From the NCBI GenBank assembly GCA_020025135.1, contig JAHHSQ010000023.1, positions 1 to 25,165 on the forward strand: a stretch of DNA of 25,165 bases, read 5' to 3'. Shown one piece after another: positions 1 to 7,594 of the stretch; within the stretch, counting starts at the first letter, position 1; every line of letters starts with the position of its first letter. Position numbers and translations under genes: made by a program. This DNA is from Pectinatus sp. (GTDB lineage: Bacteria > Bacillota > Negativicutes > Selenomonadales > Selenomonadaceae). The notes under the pieces are model-generated. The model was given only the letters and a program-made list of their open reading frames with translations, did no database searches and had not been told where the DNA came from.

Positions 1-57
1 ATGTGCCTTATATCCCCATGTCTAAAGGCAGGGGCTTTACGGCACTTGTGGTAAAGC
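1..57 (+). other. Hairpin-rich left edge, possible IS605-type element tail
   Basis: Two hairpins lie in tandem: a CCCC/GGGG-closed one at about 15-35, and GGCTTTAC (34-41) pairing with GTAAAGCC (51-58). The second shares its right arm with the terminator that follows, so the two are mutually exclusive. One reading frame runs open from the window edge into this region. Tandem hairpins of this kind are common at the right ends of IS200/IS605 elements, but the element itself would lie outside the window. It could equally be the end of an unrelated transcript. Identity is a guess. Confidence 0.25.
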
Positions 58-90
58 CGAGTATTAAATCGAATACTCGGCTTTTTATTT
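53..90 (+). terminator. Rho-independent terminator for a plus-strand gene left of the window
   Basis: A perfect 13-bp stem (53-65 with 72-84), a 6-nt loop, then CTTTTTATTT. The T-run is on the plus strand, so it ends a transcript entering from outside the window. On the minus strand the stem is followed by ACCAC rather than Ts, so it is a poor terminator for the SMR genes, although the stem itself could still act from that side. Confidence 0.75.
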
Positions 91-115
91 ATCTTTTACT
101 GGGAAGACGATTTTT

Positions 116-430
116 CTAAGACACTAATTTCAACCCTACCACCGAGCCTAAAATCATCGTAATAAAAACCAATCTTTTCCAATTAGCCTTTTCTCCATAT
201 TTCACTATACCAAAGATAATCGCCCCTGCCGAACCAATCCCAGACCAAACGGCATAGGTAATGCTCATCGGCAAAGAATGGAGCGCTAAATGCAAAAAAC
301 ACAGACTAGAACCGAAGGCCAAAGAAATTTTAACGACATCCCATTTTCTACGCGTATGTTTCCAAACATTCATATAACTGACGCTGGCGATCTCCAAAAT
401 ACCAGCTATAATAACATATATCCAAGCCAT
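116..430 (-). CDS. SMR-family small multidrug/guanidinium exporter subunit (second of a pair)
   Basis: A 104-aa protein with four predicted membrane segments, the usual size and shape of the small multidrug resistance family. The family's essential acidic residue in helix 1 is present (Glu13 in GILEIAS), as is an AVWSGIGSAGA motif like the family's W-x-G-x-G segment. SMR proteins exchange protons for small cations and work as antiparallel dimers. It begins 18 nt after the stop of another SMR gene, with AGGTAAAGTATG as ribosome site, so the two are likely translated together as a heterodimer of the EbrAB/YkkCD kind. The substrate cannot be told from sequence. It is the last gene of the minus-strand operon in this window. 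Confidence 0.85.
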   Translation of the reverse strand: MAWIYVIIAGILEIASVSYMNVWKHTRRKWDVVKISLAFGSSLCFLHLALHSLPMSITYAVWSGIGSAGAIIFGIVKYGEKANWKRLVFITMILGSVVGLKLVS

Positions 431-448
431 ACTTTACCTCACTATTTA

Positions 449-775
449 TCAAGCATCATTATTATCAGTGACCAATTTTAAGCCAATAATGCCGATAAGT
501 AGACAGCTGATTAAAAGTAATTTCACAGAACTCAACACCGTGTGAAAGCACAAAAATTCGATGAGAATCGTCCCTAAAGCACTCATTCCTACAAATACAG
601 AATAAGCTGTTCCCACCGGCAAAGTCTCTCCAGCTGTAATCAGACAATAACTCGAACAAGTCAAAGATAAAATCGTCAAGACCCATTCCCAAGGTAAATG
701 GGCATACTTTAAACCAGTAATCCACCCCAACTCAAAGAAGGCGGCAATTATAATTTTTATCCATCCAATATTCAT
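449..775 (-). CDS. SMR-family small multidrug/guanidinium exporter subunit (first of a pair)
   Basis: A 108-aa, four-helix protein. The conserved glutamate is in AAFFELGW near residue 15, and LPVGTAYSVFVGMSALGT matches the Gdx/SugE-like SMR signature, although the usual tryptophan of AVW-x-G-x-G is phenylalanine here. It starts 12 nt after the wecB stop with GAGGTT upstream, so it appears to be the distal part of the upp-wecA-wecB transcript. There is no room for a guanidine riboswitch between wecB and this gene. Two unequal SMR genes in tandem usually form an obligate heterodimer. Quaternary ammonium or guanidinium export is possible but unproven. Confidence 0.85.
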   Translation of the reverse strand: MNIGWIKIIIAAFFELGWITGLKYAHLPWEWVLTILSLTCSSYCLITAGETLPVGTAYSVFVGMSALGTILIEFLCFHTVLSSVKLLLISCLLIGIIGLKLVTDNNDA

Positions 776-787
776 ACTAACCTCTAA

Positions 788-1951
788 CTACTTGCTTTTC
801 GGCTGAAAAGTATCTGGCTTATCCTTGCGCAGGCCATAATAGTACAAAATAGCCTCAGCAATGCGCCGACTAGCAACACCATCACCATAAGGATTGCAAG
901 TATTAGCCATACGGTCATATTCTTTTTTATCATCCAAAAGCAATTTTACTTCTCGATAAACATTTTCTTTTTCTGTGCCAACTAATTTTACTGTGCCAGC
1001 CGTAATAGCTTCTGGGCGTTCTGTTGTATCACGCAGTACCAACACAGGTTTTCCCAAAGCAGGTGCTTCTTCCTGAATACCTCCCGAATCTGTCATCACC
1101 AAGTAAACTTTATTCATCAAATTGGCAAACGGCTCATAATCCAAGGGGTCAATCAGATGAATGCGCTCCATCTTGCCAAATTCTTCTACAGCAACCTGCC
1201 GCACCTTTGGGTTCTTATGCATGGGAAAAACAACTTCTACATCGCTGTATTCTTCCACAATATCTTTAATAGCACGATAAGAATGTCGCATCGGTTCACC
1301 TAGATTTTCTCGCCGGTGCGTTGTCACTAGAATAACGCGTTTCCCTGCATAGTCAATATTATTCAATTCTTCATTCTGAAAGATATAATCATCTTTTATA
1401 GTTTTATGTAAAGCATCTATCACCGTATTACCAGTGATAAAAATATTTTCCGAAGCAATATTTTCTCGCCGTAAATTTTCCCAAGAAGTATGTGTTGGCG
1501 CAAAATGAATATCTGCCAATGCCCCTGTCAACTTGCGGTTCATTTCTTCTGGGAAAGGCGAATATTTATCATATGTGCGTAAACCAGCCTCTACGTGGCC
1601 AATGGCCACTTGATTATAATAAGCAGCTAGAGCCCCTGCAAATGTGGTAGTTGTATCGCCATGTACTAGGACGATATCTGGTTTATCTTTAGCAAAGACA
1701 TCACGTAAACCAAACATCGCCTTCGCCGTAATATCAAAGAGAGTTTGTCCTTTAGCCATGATGTTTAAATCATACTGCGGAGTAATAGCAAACAACTGCA
1801 AAACTTGGTCGAGCATATCACGGTGTTGCGCGGTAACAGCTACAATCACTTCTATTTCTGGATATTTAGCTAATTCTAAAATTACTGGAGCCATCTTAAT
1901 CGCTTCTGGGCGCGTGCCAAAGACAGTCATCACTTTTATTCTTTTCTTCAT
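788..1951 (-). CDS. wecB: UDP-N-acetylglucosamine 2-epimerase (non-hydrolysing)
   Basis: Interconverts UDP-GlcNAc and UDP-ManNAc in the cytoplasm, feeding surface polysaccharide or teichoic-acid linkage synthesis; also named mnaA. The protein starts MKKRIKVMTVFGTRPEAIK, the typical N-terminus, and keeps GHVEAGLRT, FPEEMNR, THRREN and a TDSGGIQEEA nucleotide-binding segment. The frame stays open upstream to 2071, but that stretch contains a perfect hairpin and is unlike any epimerase. The ribosome site AAAAGG lies 9 nt before the ATG at 1951, giving 387 aa, the family norm; ATG at 1957 is an alternative. It follows wecA, its usual pathway partner. Confidence 0.93.
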   Translation of the reverse strand: MKKRIKVMTVFGTRPEAIKMAPVILELAKYPEIEVIVAVTAQHRDMLDQVLQLFAITPQYDLNIMAKGQTLFDITAKAMFGLRDVFAKDKPDIVLVHGDTTTTFAGALAAYYNQVAIGHVEAGLRTYDKYSPFPEEMNRKLTGALADIHFAPTHTSWENLRRENIASENIFITGNTVIDALHKTIKDDYIFQNEELNNIDYAGKRVILVTTHRRENLGEPMRHSYRAIKDIVEEYSDVEVVFPMHKNPKVRQVAVEEFGKMERIHLIDPLDYEPFANLMNKVYLVMTDSGGIQEEAPALGKPVLVLRDTTERPEAITAGTVKLVGTEKENVYREVKLLLDDKKEYDRMANTCNPYGDGVASRRIAEAILYYYGLRKDKPDTFQPKSK

Positions 1952-1986
1952 TTTCATTTTCCTTTTAGCTTTCTCTTTTTTAAAAC

Positions 1987-2023
1987 AAAGAGGGAATTTC
2001 TCTAGCAGATAAATTCCCTCTTT
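1987..2023 (-). terminator. Perfect hairpin between wecA and wecB (attenuator or processing site)
   Basis: AAAGAGGGAATTT and its exact complement form a 13-bp stem around an 11-nt loop. On the minus strand it is followed by GTTTTAAAAAAG, a weak T-run. It sits between the wecA stop and the chosen wecB start, so it may partly terminate or stabilise the transcript. It also shows that the open frame here is not coding. Confidence 0.5.
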
Positions 2024-2101
2024 GCTGTAATCCAAGGACAGTTTATCACTACTATAAAGACAAATAGCCACTTGAAAATATTTTCTTTGACCAATCTCCT
2101 A

Positions 2102-3130
2102 TCAAAGGTGAAAGATGCCTAACTTTTTTGCACCGTAAATGACGACAAATACGATAAACAATAAAATCAGTACGCATACATATCCCTGTACCTCAGTTAA
2201 AACGATGGCACTCATTCCCAAAAAACTGCTAAATACATACATGAGTAATACCGCTTGGCGCTGAGTAAATCCCAAATCCAGTAAGCGATGATGGAGATGA
2301 CCTCTGTCCGGTTTAAAAATAGGCACACCACCTCGATAACGACGAATGATGGCAAAGGTCGTATCTAAAATTGGCAATCCCAAAGCCAATATCGGCACGA
2401 TTAATGCAACCGTCGTGGCACTCTTCATCGCCCCAATAATGGAAATACCGGCAAAAATATAACCTAAAAACATACTGCCAGTATCTCCCATAAAAATACG
2501 AGCTGGATTAAAATTATAACGTAAAAATCCCAAGGCTGCTCCCACCAATGTGGCAGTCAAAAGAACAACAAAAGCATCATTCTGCCTGTAAGCTACCAAG
2601 AGCAAAGTCACAGAAGCAATCGTAGAAACTCCCGCAGCTAAACCATCTAGCCCATCGATGAGATTTACCGTATTCGTCAAACCGACAATCCAAAATACGG
2701 TAACAGGCAAAGCCAAATATTCCAAAAATATCCAATTGCCAAAAGGATTAGTTAAAAACTCGATTCTCACATCAAAAGAAGCTAAAATACATGCCGCTGC
2801 AATTTGACCCAATAATTTCACCTTAGCCGGCAAATTAGTGTAATCATCAATGATACCGATAATAGCGATGTATGTACCACCCAACAAAAGGCCCAACAAT
2901 TCCCAACCGTGCCCTGCTTCAATATTGCTGCCCAAGGCTGCCAATATAATAGTAACGGTAAAGCTTACATAGATACCTAATCCACCTAAGCGCGGTATTG
3001 GTTTATGGTGTACTTTTCTCTTATCAGGTGCGTCCAAAGCTCCTGTTTTGATAGCTAATTTTATGACAAAAGGGGTAATAAACAGAACTATTCCCAAAGA
3101 AATAAAAAAAGCTAGTAAAGAACTGGTCAT
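2102..3130 (-). CDS. wecA: Undecaprenyl-phosphate GlcNAc-1-phosphate transferase (WecA/TagO family)
   Basis: A membrane enzyme that transfers GlcNAc-1-phosphate from UDP-GlcNAc to undecaprenyl phosphate, the first lipid-linked step for O-antigen, enterobacterial-type antigen or teichoic-acid linkage units. The 342-aa protein has about ten or eleven predicted membrane segments. Family landmarks are HHKPIPRLGG (41-50), the metal-binding D95-D96 in IIDDY, NLIDGLDG (156-163), GDTGSM (215-220) and the cytoplasmic GHLHHR loop near 277-282. Its start codon overlaps the stop of the deaminase gene (ATGA), so the two are translationally coupled. It is followed by wecB, which supports a role in surface glycopolymer initiation. 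MraY is excluded by the GHLHHR loop and N-terminus. Confidence 0.92.
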   Translation of the reverse strand: MTSSLLAFFISLGIVLFITPFVIKLAIKTGALDAPDKRKVHHKPIPRLGGLGIYVSFTVTIILAALGSNIEAGHGWELLGLLLGGTYIAIIGIIDDYTNLPAKVKLLGQIAAACILASFDVRIEFLTNPFGNWIFLEYLALPVTVFWIVGLTNTVNLIDGLDGLAAGVSTIASVTLLLVAYRQNDAFVVLLTATLVGAALGFLRYNFNPARIFMGDTGSMFLGYIFAGISIIGAMKSATTVALIVPILALGLPILDTTFAIIRRYRGGVPIFKPDRGHLHHRLLDLGFTQRQAVLLMYVFSSFLGMSAIVLTEVQGYVCVLILLFIVFVVIYGAKKLGIFHL

Positions 3131-3624
3131 TTCTCTATTCCTCTTTTACTTTCTGAACTATTGCAAATGGCAATTAATTCTTCTGGTGTCTTTTTTACAA
3201 TGGAGCCATCCGCATCAAGATAGACAACTTGTGCAAGCATAGCATTTCTAATCATGCGCCGGCAGAGCAAACAAGGTTCACCACTAGCCAAAGTGCCGTC
3301 AGCATTCACTCCGACAATATAAATAGTCGCTTGTCGCATTTTGCTGGGGTCAGCAGCTATAATAGCATTTTGCTCCGCGTGCACGGCGACACACAATTCA
3401 TAACGCTGTCCCTTTGGCACGTGCTGCCTTTCTCGCTCACAAACACCCGTGTCAATACAATTAGCTTCGCCCCGCGGTGCTCCATTATAACCAGTGCTAA
3501 TAATGATATTGTCTTTAACGATAATCGCTCCGTAACGCCTCCTCAGACAAGTTGCCCGTGCTCCCACGGCTCGAGCAATGTCGAGGAAGTAAACGTCCCA
3601 GGACGGGCGCTTATATTCTCTCAT
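3127..3624 (-). CDS. comEB: dCMP deaminase (ComEB-like cytidine/deoxycytidylate deaminase)
   Basis: A zinc-dependent deaminase that makes dUMP from dCMP for thymidylate synthesis. The 165-aa protein has the complete active site: H82-A83-E84 in VHAEQNA and P117-C118-x-x-C121 in GEPCLLC. The N-terminal stretch with GYNGAPRGEANC is typical of the dCMP deaminase group, separating it from tRNA adenosine deaminases and CDA. It lies directly after upp with no gap and overlaps wecA by 4 nt. The comEB name follows the Bacillus homologue; no role in DNA uptake is implied. Confidence 0.9.
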   Translation of the reverse strand: MREYKRPSWDVYFLDIARAVGARATCLRRRYGAIIVKDNIIISTGYNGAPRGEANCIDTGVCERERQHVPKGQRYELCVAVHAEQNAIIAADPSKMRQATIYIVGVNADGTLASGEPCLLCRRMIRNAMLAQVVYLDADGSIVKKTPEELIAICNSSESKRGIEK

Positions 3625-4260
3625 TTATAAGGTCCCGAACAATCTATCTCCGGCATCTCCTAAGCCCGGCACGATATAACCATGTTCATTGAGCTTTTCG
3701 TCAACAGATGCCGTATAAATTTTGATATCTGGATGAGCTTCATTGATAGCTCTAACTCCTTCTGGTGCTGCTACTAAACACAAAAATATAATGTTTTTTG
3801 CTCCCTTTTCTTTCAACAAAGAAAGCGCTGCTGCTGCCGAACCACCAGTAGCGAGCATAGGGTCAACGACAATAAGCATTCTTTCATTGATATCAGTTGG
3901 TAATTTACAGTAATATTCCACAGGCTTCAATGTTTTCGGGTCACGATACATACCGACATGCCCAATTTTAATTGGTGGAATTAGTTTTACAATACCATCA
4001 ACCATTCCTAAACCTGCACGCAAGATAGGTACTAATCCGACCTTCTTACCGTCTAATACTTTGGACTTACAAGCAGAAACTGGAGTGCTGATATCCGTAT
4101 CAGTCAATGGCAAATCGCGCGTAATTTCATAAGCCATCAGCATGGAAATTTCTTCTAATAACTCGCGGAAATCTTTGGTGCCAGTTTCTTTCATCCGCAT
4201 TAAAGTCAATTTGTGTTGAACTAGCGGATGGTCAATAATGTTAACTTTTAAATCTTGCAT
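3625..4260 (-). CDS. upp: Uracil phosphoribosyltransferase
   Basis: Salvages uracil with PRPP to UMP. The protein (211 aa) contains the PRPP-binding loop VDPMLATGGSAAAAL and the C-terminal GLGDAGDRLFGT that closes family members. A TTG lies four codons upstream at 4272, but GGAG is placed six bases before the ATG at 4260 and the resulting MQDLKVNIIDHPLVQHKL start matches the family. It follows glyA by 12 nt, the same order as in many Firmicutes, linking one-carbon and pyrimidine metabolism in one transcript. Confidence 0.95.
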   Translation of the reverse strand: MQDLKVNIIDHPLVQHKLTLMRMKETGTKDFRELLEEISMLMAYEITRDLPLTDTDISTPVSACKSKVLDGKKVGLVPILRAGLGMVDGIVKLIPPIKIGHVGMYRDPKTLKPVEYYCKLPTDINERMLIVVDPMLATGGSAAAALSLLKEKGAKNIIFLCLVAAPEGVRAINEAHPDIKIYTASVDEKLNEHGYIVPGLGDAGDRLFGTL

Positions 4261-4272
4261 AATTATCTCCAA

Positions 4273-5505
4273 TCAATATAAAGGGTATTTAGTACAAAGC
4301 ACATTTACTCTCTGTCGAGCTTCTTCTTGTTTAGCTTCATTTTGTGTATCGGAAAGCACTAATGCCATAATATCGGCAATTTCTCGCATATCCGCTTCCT
4401 TAAGTCCTCTCGTCGTCAAAGCTGGCGTTCCCAAGCGTATACCACTAGTGATAAATGGACTAAGTGGCTCAAACGGTATTGTATTTTTATTTACCGTAAT
4501 ATTGACGCTATCTAATAATGCTTCCGCTTCTTTGCCAGTGATATTTTTGTTGCGTAAATCCACTAAAATCAAATGATTGTCGGTACCACCAGATACCAAA
4601 CGAAAACCATGTTGCGTTAAGCCTTCTGCCAGAGCTCTGGCATTTTTAATGATGGCTCGCTGATAATTTTGGAATTCGTCGGTCAATGCTTCTTTAAAAG
4701 CTACCGCCTTTCCCGCAATAACGTGCATGAGTGGACCGCCTTGCGTACCAGGGAAAATAGCTTTATTAAATCTCTTACCAAATTCTTCATCGCGTGTCAA
4801 AATCAAGCCACCTCGTGGCCCACGCAAAGTTTTATGTGTCGTAGACGTTACCACATCTGCATACTGAATCGGATTAGGATGCAGTCCAGCTGCCACCAAA
4901 CCAGCAATATGAGCCATATCAACCATAAAGTAAGCATCTACTTCTTTAGCAATAGCAGCAAAACGAGCAAAGTCAATGATTCTGCTATACGCACTAGCCC
5001 CAGCTACAATCAAACGGGGGCGTTCCTTTCTCGCTAATTCCGCAACCTGTTCATAGTCAATGCGTTCCGTTTCTTTATCCACACCGTAAGAGATGAAATT
5101 GAAATACTTACCGGATATATTCACAGGACTACCATGTGTCAAATGTCCGCCGTCAGTCAAATTCATCCCCAAAACCGTATCGCCTGGCTCCAAAAGAGCA
5201 AAATAAACGGCCATATTCGCTTGTGCACCAGAATGCGGTTGCACATTGGCATATCCTGCTTGAAAAAGTTTCTTAATGCGATTGATAGCCAACTGTTCTA
5301 CAACGTCAACGTATTCACAACCGCCATAATATCTCTTTTTTGGATACCCTTCAGCGTATTTATTGGTCAGAACACTGCCTTGTGCCTCCATAACAGCCGG
5401 ACTGACAAAATTTTCCGAGGCAATCAATTCCAATTTATTGCGCTGTCTACCCAGTTCGCCCTGTATAGCATTATATATTTCCACATCTGTATGTGCTAAA
5501 TCCAT
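4273..5505 (-). CDS. glyA: Serine hydroxymethyltransferase
   Basis: A PLP enzyme that interconverts serine and glycine while loading tetrahydrofolate with a one-carbon unit. The 410-aa protein carries the PLP lysine K225 in VTSTTHKTLRGPRGG, YAEGYPKKRYYGG, and the substrate-site histidines in HSGAQAN and DMAHIAGL. GAGGTG sits upstream of ATG at 5505; the preceding codon is TTG and is unlikely to be the start. It is 15 nt after rpiB, in the same operon as upp. Confidence 0.96.
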   Translation of the reverse strand: MDLAHTDVEIYNAIQGELGRQRNKLELIASENFVSPAVMEAQGSVLTNKYAEGYPKKRYYGGCEYVDVVEQLAINRIKKLFQAGYANVQPHSGAQANMAVYFALLEPGDTVLGMNLTDGGHLTHGSPVNISGKYFNFISYGVDKETERIDYEQVAELARKERPRLIVAGASAYSRIIDFARFAAIAKEVDAYFMVDMAHIAGLVAAGLHPNPIQYADVVTSTTHKTLRGPRGGLILTRDEEFGKRFNKAIFPGTQGGPLMHVIAGKAVAFKEALTDEFQNYQRAIIKNARALAEGLTQHGFRLVSGGTDNHLILVDLRNKNITGKEAEALLDSVNITVNKNTIPFEPLSPFITSGIRLGTPALTTRGLKEADMREIADIMALVLSDTQNEAKQEEARQRVNVLCTKYPLY

Positions 5506-5520
5506 CAAATGTCACCTCTC

Positions 5521-5964
5521 TTATCTTTTTTCTAACGCGGTAATCTTAGCCAAACGGCGATTATGTCTTCCTCCCAAAAACTTTTCTTGTAGCCAGCTAT
5601 CTACAATATCCTTAGCTGTTTCTGGACCAATATCACGACCACCCAAGGCTAATACATTGGCATCATTATGTTGTCTAGACATCTTTGCTGTATAAGAATT
5701 ATGGCAAAGTGCTGCTCTAATACCAGCAATTTTATTACAAGCTATCGAAATGCCAATGCCAGTTCCACAGAGGGCAATGCCGCGTTCTACCCTACCACTT
5801 GTTATTTCCTGGCAAATTTTTTCAGCAATATCCGGATAATCCACAGAGTCAGGCGTATTAACGCCTACATCCACCACTTCTATATCCGGTTTCTGCTCTA
5901 AATAATGCTGTATTTCTTGCTTCAAATTTAGAGCACCATGGTCACAACCGATAACAATTTTCAT
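5521..5964 (-). CDS. rpiB: Ribose-5-phosphate isomerase B
   Basis: Interconverts ribose-5-phosphate and ribulose-5-phosphate in the pentose phosphate pathway. The 147-aa RpiB/LacAB-type protein begins MKIVIGCDHGALNLK and has the catalytic Cys66 in ALCGTGIGISIACNK. GAGGGG lies 8 nt before the ATG at 5964; an ATG two codons earlier is only 2 nt from it and less likely. It follows sua5, with a terminator in between and no clear promoter in the 30 nt that remain, so expression may depend on read-through or on a promoter upstream of the hairpin. Confidence 0.94.
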   Translation of the reverse strand: MKIVIGCDHGALNLKQEIQHYLEQKPDIEVVDVGVNTPDSVDYPDIAEKICQEITSGRVERGIALCGTGIGISIACNKIAGIRAALCHNSYTAKMSRQHNDANVLALGGRDIGPETAKDIVDSWLQEKFLGGRHNRRLAKITALEKR

Positions 5965-5998
5965 ATTCATTACCCCTCAAAAAAATTGTTCTAGTTAG

Positions 5999-6028
5999 AA
6001 AAAAGTTGCCCCACGATTTGAGGCAACA
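5999..6028 (-). terminator. Rho-independent terminator downstream of sua5
   Basis: An 8-bp stem (GTTGCC paired with GGCAAC, extended by one G-U and one C-G pair) at 6006-6028, followed on the minus strand by seven Ts. It lies between the sua5 stop and rpiB, so it ends or attenuates the prfA-prmC-sua5 transcript. Confidence 0.75.
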
Positions 6029-6085
6029 CTCCACATCTATATAATTCTAACACAAATCTTCCCTTCATGCCAAATTTTCCCGACT

Positions 6086-6196
6086 TTATAACTCTACGAC
6101 ATTATAAGCAGCTGCTTTTCGCAATCTATTCATAATGGCCATGCCTAAGCCATTACTAGGCACGCCTTCCGCTAAAATTACATCTACATTTTTATT
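6086..6196 (-). CDS. sua5: sua5, exon 2 (C-terminal 36 residues)
   Basis: This short frame encodes the conserved end of Sua5/YwlC proteins: NVDVILAEGVPSNGLGMAIM, then NRLRKAAAYN and a short tail to a TAA at 6086. It has no start codon or ribosome site of its own and makes sense only when joined to exon 1. Joining TTTGAT of exon 1 to AATAAA here gives FDNKNVDVILAEG, matching the family's spacing between FD and VD. The junction falls exactly at the predicted intron ends. The product is 349 aa, close to the roughly 346 aa of Bacillus YwlC. Confidence 0.85.
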   Translation of the reverse strand, partial: NKNVDVILAEGVPSNGLGMAIMNRLRKAAAYNVVEL

Positions 6197-6655
6197 CTGT
6201 ATCCCACCAATATATTTAATTGCACCGGTGGGATTGTTGTTCATGCCAGAACGCTACCTCCAGCACAGTTCTCTGACGAACTTCTTTGACTTTCGCCAAA
6301 GCACAGACTATATCTTATCCTGCAGCTTGACCTGCTCAGGCCTGTCCACTTCCCCAAACAATCGCTTTTTGAGTACTTCCCTCACGAGGAATAGTCGTTG
6401 AACGTTCTCTCTAGGAGCTTCGCTGCTGATTGCCCATTCAAAAACACTTAGGATTTAACCATATGCCATATAACTGCTTGTTTCTACTTTCGTCACCTTA
6501 TAGCTATTTAATAGAGCCTCAGGTGCAGTTATCTTTAGGGGTTTCCAGCAATTAAAACAGTGTTGGATAGGTTTTTCCTACCGCTACGCCCTTATTTCTA
6601 AAAGCGCTGACTGAATTTTTTATTCTACTACGCCTTATCGACGCAAAAATCTTCA
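6197..6655 (-). ncRNA. ORF-less group I intron (IStron-type) interrupting sua5
   Basis: 459 nt on the minus strand. Visible landmarks: exon TTGAT pairs with the internal guide GTCGA, ending in the required U-G at the 5' splice site (P1); TGCTG (6546-6550) pairs with CAGCA (6424-6428) in P4; GACTAT (6391-6396) pairs with ATAGTC (6306-6311) in P7; TGT after P7 pairs with ACA before the terminal G (P9.0); and AAAAAT of exon 2 can pair with ATTTTT before the guide (P10). The core strings GCAGCGAAGCTCC and AAGATATAGTC are typical of group IA introns. The preceding TTGAT is also the insertion target I recall for the Clostridioides difficile IStron CdISt1. No endonuclease or transposase frame is present. 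Confidence 0.85.
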
Positions 6656-7594
6656 ATCAAAGTAATTTAAGCCCATATAAAGATTGGCCGCTATTTCTGG
6701 CAAATTTTTTCTAGAGCCATAGATAAATTGTGCAGTTACTTTTTCACTTGGCAATTTACTGGCACTCTCTGCACTGATTAACATGCCAACCTTTTTACCA
6801 GCCTTCTGCAAAACAGTTAAACGGTCTTGGAAAAAGGACACTACATTTTCACTTTTCCCCACAGCTACTTCTACTGGTGCTTGGGGGGCATAGTGACGAT
6901 ACTTAAGCCCTGGTGCTTTTGGTACAGCATCCTTAGAAATTAAAGCTGCATCCACTTCTACGCGCGGGAATATTTCTTCTAACATCTCTTTTGTTATGGC
7001 ACCAGGTCGCAAAATACAGGGAACTGTTCCGGTACAATCAACAATAGTAGATTCTACTCCCCACTTGCTAGCTCCCCCATCTAAAATAAGCGGTATTTTC
7101 CCCTGCAAATCAGCTGCTACCATATCTGCTGATGTTGGACTAGGGCGCCCAGAAAGATTAGCACTAGGCGCAGCTATCGGCGTGTTCGCCTCTCTAATCA
7201 AAGCTCGCGCAATTTCATTATCTGGCATTCTCACCCCCACCGTATCAAGACCACCGGTAATAGAATCTGGTACCTCGGAGCGCTTTTTCACAATAATCGT
7301 CAAAGGACCTGGCGAAAAAGCGGCCAATAGTTCCATGGCCATCATTGGCACTCGCTCTGTTATCATCGCCAACATTTTAATACTATCAATGTGCAAAATG
7401 AGTGGATTATCTGACGGCCTACCTTTGGCCGCATAAATTTTGTGTGCTGCCGTAGCATCTAAACCGTTAGCCCCCAATCCATACACTGTTTCTGTAGGGA
7501 AGGCTACTACTTCGCCGTGCTTGATGAGGCGCGCTGCTTCAGCAATGGCGGCTTGTTTATTTTTATCATCTATCTTTATTATTTTTGTTTCCAT
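6656..7594 (-). CDS. sua5: Threonylcarbamoyl-AMP synthase Sua5/YwlC, exon 1
   Basis: Makes threonylcarbamoyl-AMP from threonine, bicarbonate and ATP, the first step of the t6A modification of ANN-decoding tRNAs. Residues about 12-200 form the YrdC domain, with VAFPTETVYGLGANG, GRPSDNPLI and APSANLSGRPSPT. From about 205 the Sua5 domain begins, including PGLKYRHYAP in the linker. The frame stops after LNYFD because the intron opens with an in-frame TGA, leaving 313 aa. The missing 36 residues are encoded at 6086-6196. The start overlaps the end of prmC by 16 nt. Splicing seems needed for a full-length enzyme; whether the truncated form works is unknown. Confidence 0.92.

Noticed and set aside
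1..120. Guanidine riboswitch next to the SMR exporter genes
   Set aside because: The SMR genes run on the minus strand and this region is downstream of them. The hairpins favour plus-strand termination, and no guanidine motif was recognised.
1952..2071. N-terminal extension of the UDP-GlcNAc 2-epimerase to 427 aa
   Set aside because: The extension covers a perfect hairpin, lacks similarity to the family, and a good ribosome site precedes the internal ATG.
6135..6401. 88-aa plus-strand open frame over sua5 exon 2 and its intron
   Set aside because: It is the reverse complement of a conserved coding end plus a structured RNA, with no ribosome site and no recognisable protein.
6086..7594. sua5 as a simple nonsense or frameshift pseudogene
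   Set aside because: The interruption is a 459-nt structured insert with group I landmarks at both ends, and its exact removal restores the frame. Random decay would not do this.
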